Shown here piece after piece: positions 1 to 8,026 of a stretch of 64,000 nt of DNA (position 1 is the stretch's first letter; the number at the start of each line of letters is the position of its first letter). The translations under genes and the position numbers were made by a program. The stretch comes from Chloroflexota bacterium (lineage in GTDB: Bacteria; Chloroflexota; UBA6077; JACCZL01). Under the pieces are notes generated by a model that was not told where the DNA came from, did no database searches, and saw only the letters and a list, made by a program, of their open reading frames with translations. The DNA is taken from assembly GCA_020845495.1 (NCBI GenBank), contig JADLFM010000145.1:11882-75881 (forward strand). The letters are read 5' to 3'.

Positions 1-2
1 CC

Positions 3-557
3 ACCGGGGGTGTCGCGTCTGCCGCGCCCGAGAGCTCCGTTCTGCTGGCCTATTTCTCGCGGGCCGGCGAGAACTACTATTACGGCGGACGCACCGACCT
101 GACGGTGGGGAACACCGAGGTGCTGGCGGGCATGCTCAGACGCCTGATCGGGTGCGACGTCTACCGCATCGAGCCCGCCGATCCCTACCCCCACGACTAC
201 GAGGAGACCGTCGCGCAGAACGGACGGGAACAGCGCGCCGACGCCCGCCCGGCCATCGCGAACCCGCTGGACTCGATCGGACGCTACGACACCGTGCTGC
301 TGGGCAGCCCGATCTGGAACGTCCGAGCGCCCATGATCGTGTCGACCTTCGTGGAGGGCTTCGACTTCGCCGGCAAGACCATCTTCCCGTTCACGACGCA
401 CGCGGGGAGCGGGCTGGGCACGACGGTGCGCGACTACGCCCGATTGTGCCCCGGCGCGACCATCGGGGCGGGCCTCGCGGTGCGCGGCGAGGAAGTGGGA
501 GCAGGCGGACCGGCGGCCGAAGCATGGCTGCGAAGCATCGGCCTGCTCCAGCGCTGA
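3..557 (+). CDS. Flavodoxin family protein (5' end outside window)
   Basis: Flavodoxins bind FMN and carry electrons. The open frame already runs at base 3, so the N-terminus lies outside the window. The visible part begins with a short Ala-rich stretch that could end a signal peptide, then strand VLLAYFSRAGENYYYGG followed by TVGNTEVLAGML, which is the phosphate-binding loop of the long flavodoxin_4-type proteins. VLLGSPIWNVRAP and FTTHAGSGLG are the two FMN-ring loops. It ends with TGA. The Tat-exported aldo/keto reductase fragment starts 22 bases later, a pairing also seen elsewhere for exported flavodoxin and reductase genes, so the two were probably co-transcribed. The family call is firm; the redox partner is unknown. 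An ATG at 105 lies inside the FMN loop and is not the real start. Confidence 0.85.
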   Translation, partial: TGGVASAAPESSVLLAYFSRAGENYYYGGRTDLTVGNTEVLAGMLRRLIGCDVYRIEPADPYPHDYEETVAQNGREQRADARPAIANPLDSIGRYDTVLLGSPIWNVRAPMIVSTFVEGFDFAGKTIFPFTTHAGSGLGTTVRDYARLCPGATIGAGLAVRGEEVGAGGPAAEAWLRSIGLLQR

Positions 558-579
558 CGCAATCAGAGGACATGCAGAC

Positions 580-1122
580 ATGGCAGCAACACGCATGCAT
601 GGCGTCGGACGGCGCTCCTTCCTGCTCGCGGCGGGGAGCCTCGCCGCCGCGCCGATGCTAGGAGGCCCTGTCAGGCCGGCCCTCGCGCAGGCCCATGCTC
701 GGACATCAGGGTCGAGTAGGCAGGCGGCGACCGAGGCGATGGGGCGCTGCAGGCTGGGCTCGCTGGAAGTTTCCAGCATCGGCATGGGCGTCCAGAACAC
801 CACCCGTAAGTATGAGACGACGGTGCCGCACCGCCCGGAGATGATCGAGCTGATCCGCGCGGCGTTCGACCGTGGCGTCACCTTCTTCGACGCGGCGGAG
901 GCGTACGGCCCGTTCGAGGTGGAACGCCTCCTCGGCGGGGCCATCGCCCCGTTCCGCAACGAGGTGGCGATCACCTCGAAGTTCGGCTGGAACATTGCTC
1001 CCGACACCGGGCAGCGGCTCCCGGGGCTCAACAGCAAGCCGGAGATCATCCAAGGCTGCGTCCGCGAAGTGGGCTACTATGTTCAGGAACCCGGGCCGGG
1101 GTCAGTAACTACAGTAACGTAA
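580..1122 (+). pseudogene. Truncated Tat-exported aldo/keto reductase
   Basis: An AGAGGA sequence nine bases upstream supports the ATG. Residues 11-37 form a twin-arginine signal (GRRSFLLAAGS, then an Ala-rich stretch). Residues about 58-155 are the first third of an aldo/keto reductase barrel: GMGVQNTT, FFDAAEAYGPFEVE with the catalytic Asp and Tyr, and ITSKFG with the catalytic Lys. A complete enzyme has about 320-390 residues. This one ends at 180, the homology breaks off after LNSKPEIIQ, and the catalytic His and the whole NADPH-binding C-terminal half are missing. The last 25 residues do not resemble the family. A different frame at 1098-1118 reads GVSNYSN, which resembles a strand from the lost half, so an internal deletion with frameshift is likely. 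It is almost certainly inactive. Confidence 0.75.
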
Positions 1123-1131
1123 GATACGCGC

Positions 1132-2325
1132 ATGTCCGATGCCGAACACGAGCTCCATCAGGGCGGCGAACACCGGGTCACTCCGCTCGAGCTCTTCTTC
1201 GACCTAGTGATGGTGTTTGCGTTCACTCAGGTCATGCGTCTCCTCGCGAACGACCCGACGTGGGGTGGACTCCTTCGCGGCATGCTCGTTCTCGCAGCCC
1301 TCTGGTTCGCGTGGAACGTCTATGCATGGCTGACGAGCGCGACGGATGTCGATGAGGGTGGCGTCCGGCTGACGATGCTCGCCGCCATGGGGGCGATGCT
1401 GATCGTCGCGCTGGCGGTGCCGGGTGCCTTCGGAAACGAGGCCCTTGTATTCGGCGTCGCCTATCTCGTCGTCCGTCTCCTCCACCTCGTGCTCTCCGCC
1501 ATCGTCGGTCGTAATGATCCTGATCGCCGTGGCGCGCTCCTACGGTTCGTTCCGACGGCGATCTTCGGTGCATCGATGCTCGTGTTGGCCGGCTTTCTCG
1601 AGGGCAACGTGCGCATCGCGGTTTGGCTGGTCGCGCTAGCGATCGACTACCTCGGCCCAGTCGTGATCGGCATGGGGGCGGGGTGGCGGATCGCGGCCGA
1701 GCACTTCGCGGAGCGATTTGGGCTGATCATCCTAATCGCGCTCGGCGAGTCGATCATTGCCATTGGCGTCAGCGCCGCGCCGCAACTTGACACCGGGGTC
1801 CTCGTGGCGGTCGTGCTCGGAGTCGTTCTCGTTTCGGCGCTCTGGTGGCTCTACTTCGACGTCGCCGCGATCTTCGTGCGGAGGCGTCTCGTGGAGGCCA
1901 GCGGCGTCGAGCTGGCGCGGCTCGCGCGAGACTCTTACGGCTACCTGCACCTCCCGATGATCGCCGGCATCGTTCTCTTCGCTTTCGGACTCGAGACAAC
2001 ACTGCACCACCTCGGTGAGCCACTCGATGCTGTCCCCGCGGTAGCGTTATGTGGCGGCACCGCGCTGTACTTGCTCGGGCACGTAGCGTTCCTGTTCCGC
2101 ACCACTCACTACGTCTTTCGACGGCGGACGATCGGGGCCGCCGTGTTGCTCGCGCTCATCCCAGCTGCGGTCGTGATCCCGGCGCTTTCGGTGCTCGCCC
2201 TTGTCACCGCCGCGTGCTCACTGGTCGTCGCGTACGAGGCTGTCCGCTATCGTGCGGCTCGGGCCAGGGTCCGATCCCGAGCTCGGGCTCTGACTGCCAC
2301 GCCGCCACCGCGCTGCGAGCAATGA
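1132..2325 (+). CDS. Low temperature requirement protein A (LtrA) family membrane protein
   Basis: A 397-residue polytopic inner-membrane protein with about ten to eleven hydrophobic segments. The family signature TPLELFFDLVMVFAFTQV lies at residues 17-34 and a second conserved stretch, LIALGESIIAIG, near residue 200, followed by LWWLYFD. The length is usual for LtrA (PF06772). The family was named from a Listeria mutant unable to grow in the cold; the biochemical role is unknown and no substrate can be read from the sequence. It starts nine bases after the truncated aldo/keto reductase with no clear ribosome binding site, which suggests the neighbouring rearrangement removed its original upstream region. 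Confidence 0.88.
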   Translation: MSDAEHELHQGGEHRVTPLELFFDLVMVFAFTQVMRLLANDPTWGGLLRGMLVLAALWFAWNVYAWLTSATDVDEGGVRLTMLAAMGAMLIVALAVPGAFGNEALVFGVAYLVVRLLHLVLSAIVGRNDPDRRGALLRFVPTAIFGASMLVLAGFLEGNVRIAVWLVALAIDYLGPVVIGMGAGWRIAAEHFAERFGLIILIALGESIIAIGVSAAPQLDTGVLVAVVLGVVLVSALWWLYFDVAAIFVRRRLVEASGVELARLARDSYGYLHLPMIAGIVLFAFGLETTLHHLGEPLDAVPAVALCGGTALYLLGHVAFLFRTTHYVFRRRTIGAAVLLALIPAAVVIPALSVLALVTAACSLVVAYEAVRYRAARARVRSRARALTATPPPRCEQ

Positions 2326-2439
2326 GTTCTTGCCCGGGCGACACCGTGTCGTGTTGCCAGCGCGAACGAATCGCTGGTAGCTCGGCGCTCAGCGCATAGA
2401 GGCTGTTATGAACGTACGCCACGTGCGGGAGTGGGGCGG

Positions 2440-2650
2440 CTCGAGTGAGCACAAGGCAGACGAAGGCGACGAGGTGGAGGCCGGCCAGCACGTCGAGGCG
2501 CCGCTCGTTGTCTCGCACGAGGCGTCGGAAGCGGGACTTCCAGGCGAAGGACCCCTGACCACCCACCGGCGGGGCAGGAGGACGAAGCCGCGCTTGGCAT
2601 CGGGGAGCTTGACCACGTGCCATGCGCCATTACGAGGAAGGGCCCACCTG
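2440..2650 (-). mobile_element. IS5-family transposase C-terminal remnant
   Basis: Read on the minus strand, one frame encodes WHVVKLPDAKRGFVLLPRRW (about 2560-2622). The next frame continues with GSFAWKSRFRRLVRDNE and LAGLHLVAFVCLVL (about 2551-2444). Joined, these match the well-known C-terminal pattern of IS5-group DDE transposases (W..EIV.RP...GF.VLP.RWVVERTFAWL.R.RRL..DYE, then an LAG.H..AF..L.L tail). The frameshift falls at the WVVERTFAW core, and the catalytic Glu of that core is lost. No N-terminal part and no terminal inverted repeats were found. This is a dead fragment filling most of the gap between LtrA and the GntR regulator (2326-2755); nothing else was seen in that gap. Confidence 0.6.
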
Positions 2651-2755
2651 AGTGAGCCCAACGCGTCTGTGGAGCGCGCCGCTCGCGACCATCGCCGCCC
2701 TTCCAGCACCCCTCCGACCACCCTGGCCCCGTCGCTCACTCAGATAGCTCCTATT

Positions 2756-3496
2756 TCAGCAGCCTGCTAGCGCCTGGGACGTCTGGCGGCGAATTCGCTC
2801 CACTTCGTTCTCGAATGCGCGACACAACCGGTCGGCATCTCGTGACCGTAGTGCTTCGATCATCGCCTGATGGGTTTGCTGACTGCGATCGCGGCCGTGG
2901 GCAGCGGCCGCAAACCTCGCCCGAATTCGAGCGGCGGTCATCACCCGCCCAACCCGCCGGCTGCGATCCAGGACGAAACGATAGGTTGCGCTCAGCGCCT
3001 CGCTGCGTGCCACACCTATCAGTTGTTCGTGGAATTCGCGCGTCCGGGTCGAATATGTTGCATAACTTGCCTGCGTCGTCCGGGCCGTCGTGGTGTCGAG
3101 GGCGATCGCTTCCATATCTGTTTCGATCTCCTCAAGCGCGGTGACGTCGCCATCCGTAGCTCGCTCCACACAGAGCGGCGCGGCGTATCGCTCCACGAGG
3201 AGCCGTAGATTCAGGGTTTCGAGAAAATCCTCGGTGTCAAACCGTGTAACGAACGTACCCTGCCTTGGCAACACGACGACGTAGCCTTCGAGAGCCAATC
3301 GCTGAAGCGCTGTCGCGACGGGGTAGCGGCTAACACCAAGCTTAGCCGCAAGCGTGCCGACCGAGAGGCGTGTATCGGCTGGCAGATCGCCGCGCAGGAT
3401 GCTCTCACGGAGGGATTCGTACACGCGGTCCTGGATGAGCGTCGCATCAATCCTTGGCAGGCTCAAGTCCTCGAGCCGTGTGGGTGCAGGAGGCAA
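2756..3496 (-). CDS. GntR-family transcriptional regulator, FadR/FCD type
   Basis: A 246-residue cytoplasmic DNA-binding regulator. The N-terminal winged helix-turn-helix covers residues about 22-85 (RVYESLRESILRGDLPADTRL, helix AAKLGVSRYPVATALQRLAL, wing PRQGTFV). Residues 95-235 are an all-helical FCD ligand domain, with His156 (REFHEQL) and His209 (THQAMIEAL) in places used for metal or acid-ligand binding. The start is TTG with GAAGGA about seven bases upstream. It is divergent from the solute-binding protein gene at 3822, so it may control that uptake gene and itself. FCD regulators usually sense small organic acids; the ligand here cannot be told. Confidence 0.88.
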   Translation of the reverse strand: MPPAPTRLEDLSLPRIDATLIQDRVYESLRESILRGDLPADTRLSVGTLAAKLGVSRYPVATALQRLALEGYVVVLPRQGTFVTRFDTEDFLETLNLRLLVERYAAPLCVERATDGDVTALEEIETDMEAIALDTTTARTTQASYATYSTRTREFHEQLIGVARSEALSATYRFVLDRSRRVGRVMTAARIRARFAAAAHGRDRSQQTHQAMIEALRSRDADRLCRAFENEVERIRRQTSQALAGC

Positions 3497-3587
3497 CGTC
3501 TAGTCCTTCACTCTCGCCAGATCGTCGGCTGGATCACCATACACGTCCTGACATGTTACACGCTCGGTGCTCGGCACGGACGAAATC

Positions 3588-3602
3588 ATGACGCATCGTC
3601 AT
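3588..3602. promoter_or_regulatory. Candidate operator palindrome between divergent genes
   Basis: ATGACG-CAT-CGTCAT is a perfect 6-3-6 inverted repeat in the 325-base divergent spacer (3497-3821) between the GntR regulator and the solute-binding protein gene. FadR-type regulators bind short palindromes of this size, usually in such spacers. The sequence does not match the usual TNGT...ACNA core, so assignment to this regulator is a guess. A second imperfect palindrome, TGTTACA, lies at about 3554-3560. Confidence 0.3.
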
Positions 3603-3726
3603 CGGCGCGACGATGCTTCTGGGCGCGTGGCAGGCACGGCCACGTCATCGGGGTCGTCCACCACGGAATGTGGCTCTGCCACGAGTGGCCCCGACGTACG
3701 TCCATGTCGCCATGGCGTGCGAACTG

Positions 3727-3755
3727 TTGACAGCCTCCTCAAGCCCGGTTAGAGT
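3727..3755 (+). promoter_or_regulatory. Sigma-70-type promoter for the first solute-binding protein gene
   Basis: TTGACA at 3727-3732 is a perfect -35 box. A 17-base spacer leads to TAGAGT at 3750-3755, which matches the -10 consensus at four of six places. The start codon lies about 65 bases downstream with a strong AAGGAGG just before it. The candidate operator at 3588-3602 lies upstream of the -35 box. Confidence 0.55.
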
Positions 3756-3821
3756 AGGGCGCCAGTCGGTTCGTTTTGACGCCCGCGATGGCCGCAGGCT
3801 CGCCACGTAAGGAGGATGCTT

Positions 3822-5579
3822 GTGGAGGCATCGATCTCGCGGCGACGGTTCCTACTCCTGTCGCTCACGGCTATGGCCGTCCCGCTGGCGCAGGCGTGTG
3901 CGCCCCAAACGCCGGCCCCAGGCCCGGCGACGAAGCCGGGCACCAAGCCGGACGCGGCGGCCAAGACTGCGCCGACGCCTGGGCCGGCCCCCACCACCGC
4001 CTCCCAGGCGGGCGGTGCGACGCAGCCAGCGACGGCCGCCAAACCGGCCGCTGCCCAGGCCGTGAAGCCGGAAGTGAAGCCCGAGGCGGCGATCAAGCGC
4101 GGCGGGCAACTGGTTCAGGCGATCGCCTGGACCTACCCGACGATGGATCCGCACCTGTCGTCGATTCAGTACATGGTGGGCTACAAGGGCCTGTACAACG
4201 GGCTCGTCAAGTTCGAGCTCGTCGATCCCAAGACCTGGGAGCACAAGGTCGTCGGCGATCTGGCCGAGTCCTGGGAGCAGCCGGACCCCAAGACCGCCAT
4301 CTTCAAGCTCAAGCAGGGCATCACCTTCCACGACGGCAGCCCCTTCGACGCCGAGGTTGCCGCCTGGAACTTCCTGCGCGCCCGCGACCACGAAAAGTCC
4401 CAGCGCAAGGCCCAACTCAGCGTTCTCGAAGCGGCCGAGGCCGTCGACAAGCAGACGCTGCGGCTGCGGATGAAAACGCCCTACGCGCCGCTCCTGCGGA
4501 GCATGGCCTACGTCACCGGCGCCGATATCCCGATGATCTCGAAGGCCCATTTCGACAAGGTAGGCGAGGAGGCGTTCGCCCGCAATCCCTCCGGGACCGG
4601 CCCCTTCAAGTTCAAGCAGTGGATCACCGACGACCGCCTGATCCTCGAGAAGAACCCGAACTACTTCGAGAATGGCGTCGATGGCAAGCCGCTCCCCTAC
4701 CTCGACGAGTTCGTCGGGCGGTTCGTCCCGGACCCGACCGTCGCGCTCGTCGATCTCCAGGCCGGTACGCTGCACGTCTTGGAGTGGGTGGCGACCAAGG
4801 ACGCCGCTACCGTCAAGGCTAACTCCGCGCTGCACCTGCACGAGATGCCCTGGGCCGGTCAGGTCTACTTCATGGTTGGGTTCAATTCCGAGGCCCCGCC
4901 GTTCAACGACGTCCGCATTCGCCAGGCCGCCGCCCATGCCATCGACCGCGACAGCATGGCGAAGGCGCTTGGCTTCGGGGTGGGCGTCCCCCACTACTAC
5001 CCAGACTGGGCGGCCGGCTCGCCGGGCTACGACGAGAGCATCCCCAAGAACGAGTTCGACCCCGCTCAGGTCAAGGAACTGCTCGCGGCGGCCGGCCACC
5101 CGAACGGCATCGACATCGAGTTGAAGGTGATCGCTCGGGAGCCGGAGAACACGATCGGCGAGTTCGCCCAGCAGATGTGGTCGGCTCAGGGCATCCGCAC
5201 CAAGCTGGTAAGCATGGAGCGCCTGGCCTGGATCGACGAGGTCCGCGCCAAGAAGTTCCAGTCCTGCTTCTGGCGTGGCACGCTGGTCACCTCGATCGAC
5301 CCGGACCTCCTCAACACCCGGATCACCTGCGGCGGCTCGGCGAACTGGGCGCAGATCTGCGATCCAGACATCGACAAGCTCATGACCGAGGGGGCTGCCA
5401 CGCTCGACGCCCAGAAACGCGACGAGATCTATAAGAAGGTACTGCGGATGACCCAGGAGAAAGCGTACCTCGGCACCGGTATCGCGATGCCGCTCCTGAC
5501 CGCGTCGCGGAAAGAAGTCCAGGGGCTGACCTTCAACTATCAGGTGCCGAACCTCGACCGGATCTGGCTGAACACCTGA
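3822..5579 (+). CDS. ABC transporter solute-binding lipoprotein, peptide/nickel type (SBP_bac_5)
   Basis: Extracytoplasmic binding lipoprotein of the DppA/OppA class, which delivers oligopeptides or similar solutes to an ABC permease. The N-terminus has a Tat motif (SRRRFLLLS) and a lipobox ending in LAQAC, followed by a Pro/Ala/Lys linker to about residue 95. The binding domain has typical blocks: TYPTMDPHLSS, LAESWEQPDPKTAIFKL, ITFHDGSPFDAEVAAWN and NPSGTGPFKFKQW. AAGGAGG ends directly at an in-frame ATG at 3816, leaving no spacer. The GTG at 3822 has a six-base spacer and is therefore preferred. It is closely related to the protein at 8027. No permease or ATPase is adjacent; the nearest permeases are at 10202-12295. 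Confidence 0.9.
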   Translation: MEASISRRRFLLLSLTAMAVPLAQACAPQTPAPGPATKPGTKPDAAAKTAPTPGPAPTTASQAGGATQPATAAKPAAAQAVKPEVKPEAAIKRGGQLVQAIAWTYPTMDPHLSSIQYMVGYKGLYNGLVKFELVDPKTWEHKVVGDLAESWEQPDPKTAIFKLKQGITFHDGSPFDAEVAAWNFLRARDHEKSQRKAQLSVLEAAEAVDKQTLRLRMKTPYAPLLRSMAYVTGADIPMISKAHFDKVGEEAFARNPSGTGPFKFKQWITDDRLILEKNPNYFENGVDGKPLPYLDEFVGRFVPDPTVALVDLQAGTLHVLEWVATKDAATVKANSALHLHEMPWAGQVYFMVGFNSEAPPFNDVRIRQAAAHAIDRDSMAKALGFGVGVPHYYPDWAAGSPGYDESIPKNEFDPAQVKELLAAAGHPNGIDIELKVIAREPENTIGEFAQQMWSAQGIRTKLVSMERLAWIDEVRAKKFQSCFWRGTLVTSIDPDLLNTRITCGGSANWAQICDPDIDKLMTEGAATLDAQKRDEIYKKVLRMTQEKAYLGTGIAMPLLTASRKEVQGLTFNYQVPNLDRIWLNT

Positions 5580-5655
5580 GCCTTCCGAGGTAGTGGGCGT
5601 GACCTGGCCGCGATCGGGCTCGCCTCCTGATCTGTCGACCGGGTACGAGAACCGA

Positions 5656-6606
5656 ATGAATGTAGCAGGTACTGGCGAGGCCGGCGCCGCGACGCCGGCC
5701 TCGCCGTCAGCCCATCCCTCGCCCGGTCTGTACGGCACGCCCGAAGCGACCGATGGCCGGCCGCTCGAACAATTGCTCAGCGCCGTCACCTGTACCGTGC
5801 TCCGTGGCGGCTGGTACGCGTTTGCCCCGGACTGGAACTTGCCCGAGCATACGCGGCCGTACTACAGCCTCTTCGTTCCCGTCGAGGGCGCGGCCGACTT
5901 TACCATCGACGGGCAAGTGCATCGGCTCTGCGCCGGCATAGTCCTGCTGCCGCCGCCCCACGTCCCGCTGGCCGGCCGCAACGATCCGGCTACACCGCTC
6001 TCGATGTACACCGTGCACTTCGAGGCGCGGCTGTACGGCGTGCTCGACATGCCAGCACTGTACGGGCTACCGACAGCGTTTCAGCTTGCACAGGAGCGCG
6101 TGGCCGTGTTCGTCGAGGCCGCGCGGCGTATCGTCACCGAACTCGCGAACGGCGAACCGGGCTGCGCGCTCGTCGCCAGCGGTGAAGGCGCCCGCCTGCT
6201 CGGCCTGCTCTGGCGAGAGACGGCCAGCCGACCTGACGTCTTGCCGACCGATGGCGCCGCTCGCGCTGCCGAGATCGCCCGTCTGGCACCGGTCTTTCAC
6301 GTCATCCGCGATGACCACACCCGCCGTCTGACGCTGACGGACCTCGCGAGCATCGTCCATCTCAATCCAGCCTACTTCTCGACCGTTTTCAAGCGGGTGA
6401 CCGGCCTGCCGCCGCTCGAATATCTGGCTCGCTATCGACTCCAGCAAGCCGCGCACCTCCTGCGCTCGACCGACTACTCGGTGCGTGAGATCGCCCTGGC
6501 GACCGGCTACCGCGACCCGTTCTACCTCAGCCGGGTGTTTCGCCGAGTCCAGGGGCTCTCTCCGAGTGAGTACCGCCGATCCAAAAAGAGTCCAGCCCTG
6601 CCGTAA
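5656..6606 (+). CDS. AraC-family transcriptional regulator
   Basis: About 316 residues. The N-terminal half is a cupin-like ligand or dimer domain (HTRPYYSLFVPVEGAADF, then LLPPPHVPLAGR). The C-terminal 95 residues hold the two helix-turn-helix units of AraC proteins: LTDLASIVHLNPAYFSTVFK with TGLPPLEYLARYR, and SVREIALATGYRDPFYLSRV with FRRVQGLSPSEYR. It lies between a solute-binding protein gene and a PhyH oxygenase gene, on the same strand as both, and probably controls one or both. The start is uncertain. ATG 5656 is used here and GTG 5593 is the alternative; neither has a strong ribosome binding site, and the hairpin at 5674-5705 falls just inside. Confidence 0.85.
   Translation: MNVAGTGEAGAATPASPSAHPSPGLYGTPEATDGRPLEQLLSAVTCTVLRGGWYAFAPDWNLPEHTRPYYSLFVPVEGAADFTIDGQVHRLCAGIVLLPPPHVPLAGRNDPATPLSMYTVHFEARLYGVLDMPALYGLPTAFQLAQERVAVFVEAARRIVTELANGEPGCALVASGEGARLLGLLWRETASRPDVLPTDGAARAAEIARLAPVFHVIRDDHTRRLTLTDLASIVHLNPAYFSTVFKRVTGLPPLEYLARYRLQQAAHLLRSTDYSVREIALATGYRDPFYLSRVFRRVQGLSPSEYRRSKKSPALP
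5674..5705 (+). terminator. Strong hairpin after the first solute-binding protein gene
   Basis: A perfect 13-bp stem (GGCGAGGCCGGCG / CGCCGGCCTCGCC) with a six-base loop, about 95 bases after the stop codon. No T-run follows, as is common in high-G+C genomes. It lies inside the annotated N-terminus of the AraC regulator, so it either acts as an attenuator or shows that the regulator starts further downstream. Confidence 0.5.
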
Positions 6607-6743
6607 GCCCGTGCATTCTCCCGGCTCTCACGGCCTGCCTACACTGGCTACGGATGAGGGGCGGGCGGCGTCACGATGACCGTGCCGCGATAGGCGCGGC
6701 GCTGGCAGCGCGACGTGGGCTCGGCTCAGGGGAGGACCGTGGG

Positions 6744-7604
6744 ATGGCAGTGACTCAGCCCAAGACGGCCGATGCGATGACGCCGGCCGAGCAGAAGGCG
6801 TTCTACGAAGACCAGGGCTATCTCGTCTTTCCGCAGATGCTCAGTGCGGAGGAACTGGCGGCTGCACGCGCGGCCCTGGCCGAGGTGCTCGAAGAGTCGG
6901 TCGGGCTGACCGAGAACAACGAGAAGTTCTCGGTTACGCGTGGCGACGACGGCAACTACTATGTCCGCCGCATCTTCAGCCCGATCGCGCACCACAAGGT
7001 GTTCTACGATCTGGCCTTCCACCCGAAGATCCTCGATGCCGTCTCGAACGTGCTCGGGCCGAACGTTCAGCTTCATCACAGCAAGCTGAACCTGAAGCCA
7101 CCGACGAGCCGTGAGGCCCGCTTCGAATGGCATCAGGACTATCCGTTCTTCCCGCACACCAATTACGACCTGATCGCAGTGCTGATCCACCTGGACGACA
7201 CGTCCGAGGAGAACGGTTGCCTCAAGGTTATCCCCGGCAGCCACAAGCTCGGTCCGCGCATCCACGTCTTCGCGAAGGATGGCGCCTTCTCCTCACAACT
7301 CGAGGACAAGAGCGCCATTGGCGAGGAGTCGAAGTGGCTCAATCAGGTCTGCCCGGCCGGCGGCGTGGAGATGCATCACTGCAACATGCTCCACAGTTCG
7401 ACGGCGAATCGCGGCGACAAGCCGCGTAGCGTGTTGATCTTCCAGTATCGCGCGTCGGACAATACCCAGCTTGGGGGGGCAGCCAGCCACTTCGGCTGGG
7501 GCATGCAGGTCCGGGGCGAGAATCCGTACCAGGCTCGCATGCTCGATGGCTCGATCGTCAAGCTACCGGGCGAGATCAAGGATCCGCTCCAGCGCGACGG
7601 CTGA
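6744..7604 (+). CDS. Phytanoyl-CoA dioxygenase (PhyH) family oxygenase
   Basis: A 286-residue cytoplasmic Fe(II)/2-oxoglutarate-dependent oxygenase. The iron-binding facial triad is visible as HQD (His130, Asp132) and a distal His217 in MLHSS. Arg228 in KPRSV is well placed to hold 2-oxoglutarate. The conserved ENGCLKVIPGSHK block is present. GGGGAGGA seven bases before ATG 6744 fixes the start. PhyH family members hydroxylate many small substrates, so the name does not imply phytanoyl-CoA as substrate. Its place beside two peptide-type binding proteins and an AraC regulator suggests breakdown of an imported compound. No separate promoter is clear, though TACACT lies about 100 bases upstream. 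Confidence 0.9.
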   Translation: MAVTQPKTADAMTPAEQKAFYEDQGYLVFPQMLSAEELAAARAALAEVLEESVGLTENNEKFSVTRGDDGNYYVRRIFSPIAHHKVFYDLAFHPKILDAVSNVLGPNVQLHHSKLNLKPPTSREARFEWHQDYPFFPHTNYDLIAVLIHLDDTSEENGCLKVIPGSHKLGPRIHVFAKDGAFSSQLEDKSAIGEESKWLNQVCPAGGVEMHHCNMLHSSTANRGDKPRSVLIFQYRASDNTQLGGAASHFGWGMQVRGENPYQARMLDGSIVKLPGEIKDPLQRDG

Positions 7605-8026
7605 GCCAACTGAAACGGCTGACCTGGCCGATTGGCTCGCGTCGGCCGATACGCTCGATCGGCGTACGGAGTCGTCTGGGCCTCCATGCTCGGCGACAGC
7701 GCGACGATGCACCCGCCTGCTAAACCGAAGCTACGGTGGGAGCTACATGGTCGTAACCTGGGGGCATGTGGTTTTCACCTCGGTATTGGTTTAGGAACCA
7801 GCGGATGGAGGTGGGTGCCTCGTCGCGCACTCGTGCCACTCGTGCGCGGTAGCTGCCGCTTTGACGGTGCCGCTCGCACACGCCGCATGCGGCTGAGCGA
7901 GACAATCGAGCGGCCCCGTTCGTAGACCCAGTTGGCGTCCCCTGGCGATGATGATGCTTGCCCGTCCGGAGTGGACGCTTGCCGCCCACTCCGCGTTCGC
8001 GCCCACCTGGTGACGAGGAGGTTGCC
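7605..8026 (+). other. Intergenic region without a gene
   Basis: The 422 bases between PhyH and the second solute-binding protein gene contain no supported reading frame. A short hairpin (GCCGAT, seven-base loop, ATCGGC) at 7645-7663 may end transcription of PhyH. TTGACG at 7861-7866 resembles a -35 box, but no good -10 box stands 16-18 bases beyond it. Confidence 0.4.

Noticed and set aside
3852..5789. Long minus-strand open frame of 645 codons opposite the first binding-protein gene
   Set aside because: Its product is an antisense shadow without family features; the plus strand encodes a clear solute-binding lipoprotein with Tat signal and lipobox.
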